DNA of 64,000 nt from Thermococcus litoralis DSM 5473 (GTDB lineage: Archaea > Methanobacteriota_B > Thermococci > Thermococcales > Thermococcaceae): positions 181,994-245,993 of the forward strand of contig NC_022084.1 of the NCBI RefSeq assembly GCF_000246985.2. The letters are read 5' to 3'. Of this stretch, positions 56,277 to 64,000 are shown one piece after another. A program made the translations under genes and the position numbers. The notes under the pieces are model-generated. The model ran no database searches. It saw only the letters and a list, made by a program, of their open reading frames with translations, and was not told the origin of the DNA. Every line of letters starts with the position of its first letter. The stretch's first letter is position 1.

Positions 56277-57427
56277 ATCTCAACTATATCTCCATCTTCA
56301 AGAACATGATCTGGCCCAACTCTCTGCCCTGGGAACTTTGCGCTCTTTCCCCACACCCTTGCATACTTAAAGTTCTTTGCGAAGTCTTTATGGATTCTCT
56401 CCGCCACATCAAGAACGGTTGAGCCTTTTTTAAGAGCTATGGGGGGATAAGCCGGCTCTTCACCGGGCGATTTGGTGAAAACCCTTATTATACCGGCAAG
56501 TTCATAGAGCTCTTCTTTAAGAGTTTCAATATTTGCCATCTTTTTCGCAGAAACGGGCACTATTTTAAACCTATCCCCATAAGCTTTAACGAGCTTTTCG
56601 TAGTTCTCTTTGCTCCCCGGTGCATCGCCTTTGTTGGCAATGATTATTGCCTTCCTCCATACAAGGCTCTCATCAAGAGCATCTGAAAACTCTTCAAGGG
56701 TAACAGGTTCCTTTACAGTGATCTCAGCACTGTGAATGCCTTCTTCCCTAAGCATTTTCATGACTTCGCTTATATCTCCCTGGATCAAATCCTGCCCGTT
56801 GATTACAATTCCACCCATTGGCATTCTCTTTATCTCCACTTTTGGCTTTCTTTTGTTGATTTTTATTCCAGCACGTTCAAATTCTTTCAATATTATCTCC
56901 ATCTGCTTTATTGGATCCTGAGAAAGATCGACGACGATAGCTATTGCATCGGCATTTCTTATGACGCTCAAAAGCTGCGTCCCCATGCCTTTACCAAGGG
57001 CAGCTCCTTCTATCAAACCCGGCACTTCCACGAGTTGGATCTGAACGTCTTTGTGCTTCATCATGCCCGGAATTGGCTCAACCGTCGTGAAAGGATAATC
57101 GGCAACATCCACATCAACGCCCGCAAGAACCTTAAGGAGTGAAGATTTTCCGACGTTTGGCAAACCCGCGAGAACTATCTGGGCGGCACCTTCCTTTTTA
57201 ACGCTAAATGAATAGCCTCCCCCTTTTCGTTGGCTCTGCTGCTTTTCCAGTTCTTTCCTGAGCTCTGCTAGCTTTCTCTTTATTTGGAGTCTGAGCTTCT
57301 CTGTTCCCTTGTGCTTTGGCACAGTGGCATACATTTTCTCTAATGCCCTTATTTTTTCGGGTATTGTTTTAGCTTGTCTGTATTCCTCTTCCGCCGCTAG
57401 ATATTCTGCTGTTACGTTTGTTGGCAT
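56264..57427 (-). CDS. DRG-type GTPase with TGS domain
   Basis: 387 residues. Residues ~1-75 are a helical basic region; the OBG/DRG G domain has G1 GLPNVGKSS (~89-97), G3 DLSQDP region with VEVPGLIEGAALGKGMG, and G4 NKGD. A TGS domain lies at the C-terminus (GSTVLDVAERIHKDFAKNF to VGPDHVLEDGDIVEIH). These GTPases associate with ribosomes. The start follows GGTGAATAGAA. Confidence 0.92.
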   Translation of the reverse strand: MPTNVTAEYLAAEEEYRQAKTIPEKIRALEKMYATVPKHKGTEKLRLQIKRKLAELRKELEKQQSQRKGGGYSFSVKKEGAAQIVLAGLPNVGKSSLLKVLAGVDVDVADYPFTTVEPIPGMMKHKDVQIQLVEVPGLIEGAALGKGMGTQLLSVIRNADAIAIVVDLSQDPIKQMEIILKEFERAGIKINKRKPKVEIKRMPMGGIVINGQDLIQGDISEVMKMLREEGIHSAEITVKEPVTLEEFSDALDESLVWRKAIIIANKGDAPGSKENYEKLVKAYGDRFKIVPVSAKKMANIETLKEELYELAGIIRVFTKSPGEEPAYPPIALKKGSTVLDVAERIHKDFAKNFKYARVWGKSAKFPGQRVGPDHVLEDGDIVEIHAR

Positions 57428-57548
57428 TTCTATTCACCTCTCCTTCTCTAGCCCATTAGGGTTATGATGGAGGGTTTTTATAAATCTATGGTGTGAAACT
57501 ATCATCAACTTTATATACTTTCTCGAAAAATTTTAGGGTGGTGAGAAT

Positions 57549-58001
57549 ATGAAGGGACTTTTAGATGAAATTGATAAGGAAATCTTGAGGGTGCTTCAAA
57601 AAAATAGCCGTACTCCCCTAAGAGAGATATCCAAGCGAGTTGGACTTGCAGAATCAACGGTCTATGAAAGGATTAAGAAGCTGAAGGAGAGAGGAATAAT
57701 AAAGAAATTCACGATTATCCTTGATCCAGAGTCCCTTGGCTTTCATCTACTGGCTTTCATATTGATAAAGGCAAAAGCTGGAAAGTATGCTGAAGTTGCC
57801 GAGAAGCTCATCGCCTATCCAGAGATAGTGGAAATTTATGAAACCACGGGCGATTACGACATGATACTCAAGATAAGAACGAGGAGCAGCGAAGAGCTCA
57901 ACGACTTTCTTGATAAGATAGGGGAGATAGAAGGCGTTGTTGCGACCCATACAATGGTTGTGCTGAAGATACACAAAGAGACAACCGAGCTTCCGCTTTA
58001 A
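57549..58001 (+). CDS. Lrp/AsnC-family transcription regulator (FL11-like)
   Basis: 150 residues. An N-terminal HTH (DEIDKEILRVLQKNSRTPLREISKRVGLAESTVYERIKKL, landmark) is followed by an alpha-beta RAM/ACT ligand-binding domain (LLAFILIKAKAGKYAEVAEKL, IYETTGDYDMILKIRT). It closely resembles Pyrococcus FL11, a lysine-responsive global regulator, including the ending HKETTELP. ATG 57549 follows GGTGGTGAGAAT, with a TATA box (TTTATATACTTT) about 35 bases upstream. It may regulate nitrogen metabolism including the nearby amino acid island (inference). Confidence 0.9.
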   Translation: MKGLLDEIDKEILRVLQKNSRTPLREISKRVGLAESTVYERIKKLKERGIIKKFTIILDPESLGFHLLAFILIKAKAGKYAEVAEKLIAYPEIVEIYETTGDYDMILKIRTRSSEELNDFLDKIGEIEGVVATHTMVVLKIHKETTELPL

Positions 58002-58561
58002 ATTTTCCCCTCTGCATAAAGTTTATGATAGGCTTTCAAAAGGGCATCCCTTACCCTCTTTGGCCCGTATCTTCTCACCGCGCTTTTTAATCCTTCGGAA
58101 TAAACCCTTTTAACTATTAAATCAACATCGGGAGAATCTTTTAGGCTGTTTTCTACATAGAGCTTTGCTATCTCCTCTGGATCTCTGTAGTTCAGTCCCT
58201 TAAGCCATTTTAAGGGGATTCCACTTTCAAACTTCTTTATTACCTCAAACTCAATTACCGTCACTTCGTCATCTCCATGAAGTTCCCCGTATATCTTGTT
58301 CAATGCACCTACTAGCTCTTTGACATCCTTAAACCCGTCTTTTTTCGCATCTTGATTTGTAAGCTCCTTAACCTTTTTCTTCTCTACTTTTGTGATTTTT
58401 ACCTTTGCAACGGCGGTGTCGCTTGGTGTTATTACCAGATAAACCTCGCTTTCGGGTTTTGCCTCATACTCCCCAAATCTAATCGTGGTGGTCTTTTTTC
58501 CGCTTAGTATTTTGGATTTGTATGAATTATCTATCAGCAGGAACTTCCTTATTTGAACCAT
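57998..58561 (-). CDS. ASCH-domain protein
   Basis: 187 residues. Residues ~1-115 form an ASCH/PUA-like beta-barrel ([32 protein letters not shown], landmark; the GKKTTTIR loop is typical). The C-terminal 70 residues are helical and basic. ASCH proteins bind RNA or modified nucleosides; the role here is unknown. Its start lies inside the HAD gene (35-base overlap), and it is convergent with the Lrp gene. Confidence 0.82.
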   Translation of the reverse strand: MVQIRKFLLIDNSYKSKILSGKKTTTIRFGEYEAKPESEVYLVITPSDTAVAKVKITKVEKKKVKELTNQDAKKDGFKDVKELVGALNKIYGELHGDDEVTVIEFEVIKKFESGIPLKWLKGLNYRDPEEIAKLYVENSLKDSPDVDLIVKRVYSEGLKSAVRRYGPKRVRDALLKAYHKLYAEGKI

Positions 58562-59246
58562 CCTTGAGCACCTCTAAAATCTCCGGAAGCTCTAAGAGGT
58601 CGTTAATTTTGAAATCAGCGTACTCCTTATATTCAAGCTCTCTGTCCGCGTATTTGCCATAGCGGAACCATACAGTGTGCATTCCTACCCTTTTTGCCCC
58701 ATAGATGTCTGAATAAAGCCTGTCCCCCACCATCAATGCCTCTTCCGGAGACACTTCAAATATCTTAAGGGCTTTTTGGTATATTTTTGGATGTGGCTTC
58801 TTCACCCCTTCAAAGTCTGAGACCACCATATGCTCAAAGAAATCATCTAGATCAAGCCTTAGAACCTTCTCCCACTGCTTTATTGGATTGCCATCGGTTA
58901 TGATGCCCAGTCGATAGCCCATCTCTCTGAGTTTGATGAGGGTTTTTCTTGCATGCTTAACTTCCCTTATGTGGGCAAATTTGGTGTTGTGATAGGCTAT
59001 AACCCCTGCAGCAACCCACTTGGGGTTGTATTTTAGATCAAGCCTCCTGAGAAGGTAATCAAAGTGATGAGGAAAATTGCTCCCGTATTCGTTTATGAGC
59101 TCTAAAAGTTCGTTATAGGCAGTGTCAAAATCAACAGGCATTCCGTGCTGGATCATGTTTTCTATGGCGTTTTTTCTGGCAAGCTCAGCTAAACGAGAGG
59201 TGTCCACAAGGGTGTCATCGAGATCAAAAAACACGACCCTTATCAT
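58527..59246 (-). CDS. HAD-superfamily hydrolase
   Basis: 239 residues. Motif [16 protein letters not shown] (Asp nucleophile, ~8-10), motif II IITDGN, motif III Lys in [13 protein letters not shown] and motif [13 protein letters not shown] helical cap follows motif I (type C1). It resembles the archaeal TIGR02253-type group of glyoxylate/phosphatase-like enzymes. ATG 59246 follows GGGGATTAAA. Confidence 0.88.
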   Translation of the reverse strand: MIRVVFFDLDDTLVDTSRLAELARKNAIENMIQHGMPVDFDTAYNELLELINEYGSNFPHHFDYLLRRLDLKYNPKWVAAGVIAYHNTKFAHIREVKHARKTLIKLREMGYRLGIITDGNPIKQWEKVLRLDLDDFFEHMVVSDFEGVKKPHPKIYQKALKIFEVSPEEALMVGDRLYSDIYGAKRVGMHTVWFRYGKYADRELEYKEYADFKINDLLELPEILEVLKDGSNKEVPADR

Positions 59247-59280
59247 TTTAATCCCCACTCAAATAAAAAGGTTAAAGTAT

Positions 59281-59673
59281 TTAACTTTTCCCTATGTCGA
59301 GATAAAAGGATTTCATCTTTTGCTTTTCCTCTCTTAGCTTTCTAAAGTATTCGTCCTCTCGAATGAGCTCATCAAGAAGGTCTTCAAGCTTCCACGTTAG
59401 AGATGTGGGCGTTGTGGTTGCAAAGATTGGGTTAATTCCTTGAGAGCGAATCCCCTTAATAACCTTCTTTACCTCTTCATTTGAGAGGTTGTGCATTATG
59501 ACGAACTTTCTCCAGTGCCAGTTGCCGCTTCCTTGGAAAGTAGGGGCCTTTGCTACAACTTCCTCCACAACCCAGTCCCTGCAGTATTCCGGAACCTCAT
59601 AAATGTCGAACTCACTTAAGATCTCTCTCACCCTGGAAACTTCATCCTGCTCAAACCCTATTACGAGTATCAT
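59281..59673 (-). CDS. DUF3783-like protein
   Basis: 130 residues. The C-terminal part (FVIMHNLSNEEVKKVIKGIRSQGINPIFATTTPTSLTWKLEDLL, landmark) matches the DUF3783 domain known in archaea and clostridia. No catalytic residues are evident. ATG 59673 follows GGTGGTGTT; it lies ten bases after the Sir2 gene, so probably in one operon. Confidence 0.75.
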   Translation of the reverse strand: MILVIGFEQDEVSRVREILSEFDIYEVPEYCRDWVVEEVVAKAPTFQGSGNWHWRKFVIMHNLSNEEVKKVIKGIRSQGINPIFATTTPTSLTWKLEDLLDELIREDEYFRKLREEKQKMKSFYLDIGKS

Positions 59674-59683
59674 AACACCACCC

Positions 59684-60451
59684 TTAACAGCCTTTATCTT
59701 TTAAGCATCTTTTAACCTTTGCCAAAAGGTGTTCCATTGTCTCTCCAGCAAACCCTTTCAGAAAGATATCCGCTATCGGAGTTATGCCGCTTTCCCGTGG
59801 GTTGATCTCTATCACATACCCTCCGTTCTCTTTTACAATGTAAGGAACATACGCCGCAGGAAACACTTGACCACTCGTCCCAATGACCAAACAAACGTCA
59901 GCCCTTTCGGCAAGCTTAAAGGCTTTTTGAAGGGCTTCTTGAGGGAGAGGTTCCCCAAACCAGACAACATCCGGCCTTAAGAGGGAACCGCACTCTGGGC
60001 ATTTGGGTAAGCCCTCTTCTTCCAAGAACTCCTCAAGCCTTCCTGAGTCAAGGAGATTTTCCCTATAAGCACAGCTGGTGCACTTAACTCGATAAATGTT
60101 CCCATGAAGTTCTACAACGTTTTTGTTTCCGGCTTCTCTGTGGAGGTTGTCAATGTTTTGAGTTATGACAGCTTTTAAAAGACCCATTTTCTCAAGCTCT
60201 GCCAATGCCAAGTGAGCCCTGTTAGGCTTTGCCTCCTTCATAAGCCTCATTCTCATCTTGTAAAACTCCCATACAAGCCTTGGATTTCTTCTAAAAGCCT
60301 CTGGAGTAGCTACCTCCTCCACTCTGTACTTCTCCCACAGACCGCCTTTGTCTCTAAAAGTTGGTATTCCGCTTTCTGCACTTATTCCAGCTCCGGTAAA
60401 AGCTATTAAAAATCGGGAATGGGCTATCAATTTGGCAGCTTCCTCCATCAT
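59684..60451 (-). CDS. cobB: Sir2-family NAD-dependent protein deacylase
   Basis: 255 residues. [20 protein letters not shown] binds NAD (~18-37); [12 protein letters not shown] and VELHGN with the catalytic His; zinc ligands CTSC and [17 protein letters not shown] completes the Rossmann fold. The YxxR acyl-lysine selectivity motif of class III sirtuins appears as YKMRMR (residues ~67-72), suggesting desuccinylase activity (inference). Confidence 0.94.
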   Translation of the reverse strand: MMEEAAKLIAHSRFLIAFTGAGISAESGIPTFRDKGGLWEKYRVEEVATPEAFRRNPRLVWEFYKMRMRLMKEAKPNRAHLALAELEKMGLLKAVITQNIDNLHREAGNKNVVELHGNIYRVKCTSCAYRENLLDSGRLEEFLEEEGLPKCPECGSLLRPDVVWFGEPLPQEALQKAFKLAERADVCLVIGTSGQVFPAAYVPYIVKENGGYVIEINPRESGITPIADIFLKGFAGETMEHLLAKVKRCLKDKGC

Positions 60452-60561
60452 AGGACATCGCTTTCTAATTCCCCCTTGAAATTTTTAAAGGTATTCTAAC
60501 GGCAAGATTTAAATTACATGGATGTAAAATATCACATGCAAGAAAGCACTGGGGTGATACC

Positions 60562-61839
60562 ATGAGCTACCAGATGTATAGAGACAAAGTTTTGGAATTT
60601 GTTGAGATGCACGAAAAGTGGAGAGCATCAACAATAAATTTGATTGCAAGTGAAAACGTGACTTCCCCAAGCGTTACAAGGGCTGTGGCAAGTGGTTTTA
60701 TGCACAAATACGCCGAAGGGTGGCCAAGACAGAGGTATTATCAGGGATGTAAGTACGTCGATGAAGTTGAGCTCATAGGAGTCGACCTCTTCTGCAAGCT
60801 CTTCAAGAGCGATTTCGCAGATCTAAGACCAATCTCTGGAACTAACGCAAATCAAGCCGCGTTCTTTGGATTAACAAATGCGGGCGATAGGGCTATTGTT
60901 CTCCATACCTCCCACGGTGGGCACATAAGCCACATGCCCTTTGGAGCAGCTGGTATGAGGGGATTAGAAGTCCACACATGGCCTTTTGATAACGAAGAGT
61001 TCAACATCGATGTCGACAAGGCAGCCCAAATGATTAGAGAGCTCGAACCCAAGATAGTTGTCTTCGGTGGTTCATTGTTCCCGTTCCCACACCCAGTTAA
61101 GGAGCTTGCTCCAGTGGCTAAAGAAGTTGGCGCTTATGTAATGTATGACGCAGCCCACGTTTTGGGATTAATAGCGGGAGGAAAGTTCCAAGACCCACTT
61201 AGAGAAGGAGCCGATGTTGTAACTTCCTCAACACACAAGACCTTCCCAGGCCCACAAGGTGGTGTAATACTCTACAAGGACCTTGGGGAAGACACGGCAA
61301 AACTGCAATGGGCAATCTTCCCAGGTGTTCTGAGCAACCACCACTTACACCACATGGCTGGAAAAGTCATTACAGCTGCGGAGATGCTCGAATTTGGTAA
61401 AGCCTACGCTGAGCAGATCGTAAAGAACGCAAAAGCCCTAGCCGAGGCTCTTGCAGAGGAAGGATTCAAAGTCATTGGGGAGGACAAAGGCTACACGGAG
61501 AGCCACCAGGTTATCGTGGATGTAAGTGAGCTCCACGAAGCTGGAGGAGGATGGGCTGCTCCGCTATTAGAGGAAGCGGGCATAATCCTCAACAAGAACC
61601 TCCTCCCATGGGATCCACTTGAGAAGGTCAACACCCCAAGCGGTCTAAGAATCGGTGTGCAGGAGATGACAAGAGTTGGCATGATGGAAGACGACATGAA
61701 GGAGATAGCAAGATTCATGAGGAGAGTCCTTCTTGACAAGGAGGATCCAAAGAAGGTAGAGAAGGAAGTATTCGAGTTCAGGAAGCAATTCCAGAAGGTC
61801 TACTACTCCTTCGACTACGGTCTGCCAATGAAAGAGTGA
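60562..61839 (+). CDS. glyA: serine hydroxymethyltransferase
   Basis: 425 residues. INLIASENVTSPSV, YAEGWPRQRYYQGCKYVDEVE (landmark), DAAHVLGLIAGG and the PLP lysine in SSTHKTFPGPQGG define the family. It transfers the serine hydroxymethyl group to a pterin carrier; in this lineage that is a methanopterin-type cofactor, whose synthesis genes lie at 30.3-32.2 kb. The start follows GGGGTGATACC. Confidence 0.96.
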   Translation: MSYQMYRDKVLEFVEMHEKWRASTINLIASENVTSPSVTRAVASGFMHKYAEGWPRQRYYQGCKYVDEVELIGVDLFCKLFKSDFADLRPISGTNANQAAFFGLTNAGDRAIVLHTSHGGHISHMPFGAAGMRGLEVHTWPFDNEEFNIDVDKAAQMIRELEPKIVVFGGSLFPFPHPVKELAPVAKEVGAYVMYDAAHVLGLIAGGKFQDPLREGADVVTSSTHKTFPGPQGGVILYKDLGEDTAKLQWAIFPGVLSNHHLHHMAGKVITAAEMLEFGKAYAEQIVKNAKALAEALAEEGFKVIGEDKGYTESHQVIVDVSELHEAGGGWAAPLLEEAGIILNKNLLPWDPLEKVNTPSGLRIGVQEMTRVGMMEDDMKEIARFMRRVLLDKEDPKKVEKEVFEFRKQFQKVYYSFDYGLPMKE

Positions 61840-61842
61840 GTC

Positions 61843-61868
61843 CTTTTATCTTTTTTCTTTGCTTTTTG
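61843..61868 (+). terminator. candidate T-rich terminator after glyA
   Basis: TTTTATCTTTTTTCTTTGCT lies just after the glyA stop, the usual archaeal oligo-T signal. Confidence 0.4.
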
Positions 61869-61902
61869 AATGCAGTTTTTGGAAGTTGTAAATAAAGAGA
61901 AA

Positions 61903-64000
61903 TCAACTCCCAGACACCATAACGCTTATCCTTGTCCCATCTGCCTCCACATCAAAGCTCTTGCTGAGGAATGGAGCTCCGTATATCACGATCTCTTTTG
62001 GCTCTCCGGGAAGGGAAATCTCGACCTTCTGAGGTTCGCCATAGTAGAAGCCTTCCACCTCGGTTCTCTGCCCCTGCCATCCTATTACCCCGATTTTAAA
62101 TGGAAACGCAAAGCCATTTTTGTCCACCAGAGTAAACCTTACGGTGTAGTTGCCATTGGTTTTCGCTATCTCTACATTTTCCACTGTGAGGTTTGGAAGT
62201 GCAGGCTTTGTTGTCCAAGTTTTCCAAATCAGCATGACCTTCTCATCTCCTGATTTTTTAGCCAAGAGTTCTGCAAAATCATCGAAATCTGCTTCCTTGA
62301 AGATTACTTCTCTTGAAAATTCTGTCAAAGCCTCTTTAAACGCTTCCTCTCCTGCTTGAGTGTAGAGGAGGTAAAACGTCAAGAAACCTTTGTAGACCAT
62401 TGAGCTCCTTATCCATGACTTGTCGCTGTAAAAGTATCTGTAGCCTTCAATTAAGGGATATCCAACGTCTGGAAAATCCCTCAAATTCACTCTGTATTTA
62501 TATAGCGCGCTTTTTCTGTAATCCCCAAGCCGATTTAACTCGACTCCCTCTAAGAGGGGAAATAAACTATCTGGAACCCATGCATCTTTCGGCTTTATCT
62601 TGAAGCTGTTAAGCCAGCTATAATATAAGCCCCAAAGAAGGTACAGCTCGTGATACCCGCTTTTAGGCTTATAGATGAGCAGATCTCTCGACCGATAGGT
62701 GTATTCTTTGATAGGCCCTCTTGTGTAGACGATTCTGAAGTTAGAGGAGGGAAGCTCAAACCATTCCAAAGCAGTGTTGAAAGCGCTTAGACTTTGTTTA
62801 AACACAGTTGCAGGGCTTTCCACATCGTTGGTATAGTAGAACTCAACTTCTGTTCCGTTTACAAAGCTCTTAAATGTCTTAAATCTACCAGTCACAAGGA
62901 ATACAGCTTGGCTCGGCAACGTTGTAGTTATGGGGGTGTTCTTGCTAACTACTTTTATTCCACCTTTTGGAAGTTGCTGAGCAGCAGGCTTTGGGAACAA
63001 ATAATAGTCGAAAAGCAGGGTCAGGTTGGGTGTCATAAACATCCCGGAGAGGAAGTAGTTGATGCCCTCATCATACGTCAATGGCTGAATGCTGAAGTTT
63101 CCAATGTAGGATAGCTCATATACATTTTTTCGTTCATAGGGGAGCAGGAAAGTGAAGCTCTGTAGATATTGAATATCCATCGCCTTTACATTGAGATAGA
63201 CATTCTTGAAGAAAACCGGATAGTACTCCTTAGTATAATTAACCTTGAAGCTTCCATTTGCTAAGAAAAATGCACTTTCTTCATCAACGCTTACTGTAAG
63301 ATTCATTTCCTCGAGCTCGGAAGAGCCCTCTAAGATTCCCCCTCCCCAGAACCATCTGATGAACTCGTTGTACTCTTTTTCAGCGTTGGGGAGGCTTTTT
63401 ATTATCTTGGATGGAGTATCGGTTTCAAGAAGCCTTAAAACTTCACCAATACCATATTTATGGACAAGAAAGCCCACAAAGTCAACCATGCTCCCCTCTT
63501 GCTCCTTAATCTTGCTAACATCTCTGCTGTCTACCAAGGACAAGAGCTCACCAAAGGAAAGTCCTGAGTAATCGGCTCCCCTAAAGTAGAGTTCCCCCAG
63601 GAGAGGGAATACAAAAGTTAGCCCGTTCACTTTTCCGGTTAAATACGCTATCAGTGCACTTTCTACGTTGTAGTAGTCAAGACTTTTGGCGTCCTTCTCA
63701 ATAAAGGTAAATATTTTGTTTCCCTCTATATACCAGGGGAGATCAGTCGAGTAGTCAAACTTTAGATCGTCCTCGGAGGGAGATATGTAAAGCTCGATTT
63801 TTTCTGGAGCTTTTCCAAAGGCTTTTGCATAGCTTTCGTACACGTAATCGATCCCAACCAGGAGAAACCTTATGTTGAAGTTAAACCCTTCTGCCTTAAC
63901 AGGAGGGTAGTAGATCGTAAAATACTTTGTTTCATTCTTCAGCCACCCTTCATAGGCGTTTTCCTCAGCCACAGTATGTACTGGAGTTGAAGATTGGGGC
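61903..64000 (-). CDS. large exported or surface protein, N-terminus beyond window
   Basis: At least 699 codons; the frame is open to the right edge (PQSSTPVHTVAEENAYEG at the visible start), so the true start and any signal peptide lie outside. An alternative GTG at 63972 has no ribosome-binding site. The visible protein has KYFTIYYPPVKAEG and AKAFGKAPEKIELYISPS near its start, resembling peptidase MA/M1-like gluzincins, but I see no HExxH, so it may be an inactive relative. The C-terminal 100 residues look like an immunoglobulin-like beta-domain (NYTVRFTLVDKNGFAFPFKI). Function unknown. Confidence 0.75.
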   Translation of the reverse strand, partial: PQSSTPVHTVAEENAYEGWLKNETKYFTIYYPPVKAEGFNFNIRFLLVGIDYVYESYAKAFGKAPEKIELYISPSEDDLKFDYSTDLPWYIEGNKIFTFIEKDAKSLDYYNVESALIAYLTGKVNGLTFVFPLLGELYFRGADYSGLSFGELLSLVDSRDVSKIKEQEGSMVDFVGFLVHKYGIGEVLRLLETDTPSKIIKSLPNAEKEYNEFIRWFWGGGILEGSSELEEMNLTVSVDEESAFFLANGSFKVNYTKEYYPVFFKNVYLNVKAMDIQYLQSFTFLLPYERKNVYELSYIGNFSIQPLTYDEGINYFLSGMFMTPNLTLLFDYYLFPKPAAQQLPKGGIKVVSKNTPITTTLPSQAVFLVTGRFKTFKSFVNGTEVEFYYTNDVESPATVFKQSLSAFNTALEWFELPSSNFRIVYTRGPIKEYTYRSRDLLIYKPKSGYHELYLLWGLYYSWLNSFKIKPKDAWVPDSLFPLLEGVELNRLGDYRKSALYKYRVNLRDFPDVGYPLIEGYRYFYSDKSWIRSSMVYKGFLTFYLLYTQAGEEAFKEALTEFSREVIFKEADFDDFAELLAKKSGDEKVMLIWKTWTTKPALPNLTVENVEIAKTNGNYTVRFTLVDKNGFAFPFKIGVIGWQGQRTEVEGFYYGEPQKVEISLPGEPKEIVIYGAPFLSKSFDVEADGTRISVMVSGS

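Overview
The window looks like a chromosome segment of a hyperthermophilic euryarchaeon of the order Thermococcales (Thermococcus/Pyrococcus). The signs are Hef, the MinD-like ATPases with inserted ferredoxin domains, GGGP synthase, AMP phosphorylase, the stomatin/NfeD-protease pair, DUF257, archaeal ribosomal proteins L18a/L31e/L39e with aIF6, and a Pyrococcus-type CRISPR repeat whose 3' end gives the ATTGAAAG crRNA tag. The combination of proline racemase, trans-3-hydroxyproline dehydratase and an ornithine-cyclodeaminase homologue resembles the cluster described from Thermococcus litoralis. T. litoralis or a close relative is therefore the best guess (inference). Coding density is high. Many starts follow the pattern GGTG-N5/6-ATG, which I used to choose starts.

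Layout. 1-2.3 kb: a cut-off atypical SDR, a frameshifted metallo-beta-lactamase-fold gene and a conserved unknown. 2.3-7.2 kb: an iron-sulfur locus with two NifX-like proteins, two MinD-type ATPases carrying [4Fe-4S] ferredoxin inserts, a radical SAM protein and a DUF134 HTH protein. A GCATATGCACAAAA-type motif lies next to its promoters. 7.2-24 kb: housekeeping and repair genes (hef, M55 peptidase, GGGP synthase, AMP phosphorylase, minD, stomatin plus its protease, HhH-GPD glycosylase, MrfA/YprA-type helicase) with a probable H/ACA guide RNA at 10.2 kb. 24.6-26.4 kb: ABCE1/RLI. 26.4-30.3 kb: a leader and a CRISPR array that I count as 51 repeats and 50 spacers, with no cas genes in the window. 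30.3-36.7 kb: two pterin-pathway genes (RFA-P synthase and a dihydropteroate synthase-like enzyme), a class II amidotransferase, DUF364, an orphan HSDR_N nuclease, an esterase remnant and a sugar epimerase. 36.7-38.6 kb: prefoldin alpha, L18a, aIF6, L31e, L39e.

38.7-56.3 kb is the most interesting region, an apparent proline/hydroxyproline catabolic island. It holds a four-subunit dye-linked proline dehydrogenase-type complex (alpha, delta, gamma, beta), a second two-gene FAD dehydrogenase with a degenerate ferredoxin domain, a frameshifted pyrroline-2-carboxylate reductase-like gene, a Cys/Cys proline racemase/hydroxyproline epimerase, and an NSS transporter with a 40-residue MetS-like subunit missed by length cut-offs. 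A five-gene operon follows: a glycyl radical enzyme whose residues match trans-4-hydroxy-L-proline dehydratase (HypD) almost position by position, a Cys/Thr trans-3-hydroxy-L-proline dehydratase, a radical SAM activase, and two glycosidases. Together these would import (hydroxy)proline, dehydrate both hydroxyproline isomers to pyrroline carboxylates, and pass electrons from proline oxidation to carriers.

56.3-64 kb returns to ordinary genes: a DRG-type GTPase, an FL11-like Lrp regulator, ASCH, HAD, DUF3783, Sir2, SHMT and a large exported protein cut by the window edge. Three short frameshifts (MBL gene, OCD homologue, a tiny gene at 3.8 kb) are either sequencing errors or real decay. The sequence alone cannot decide.
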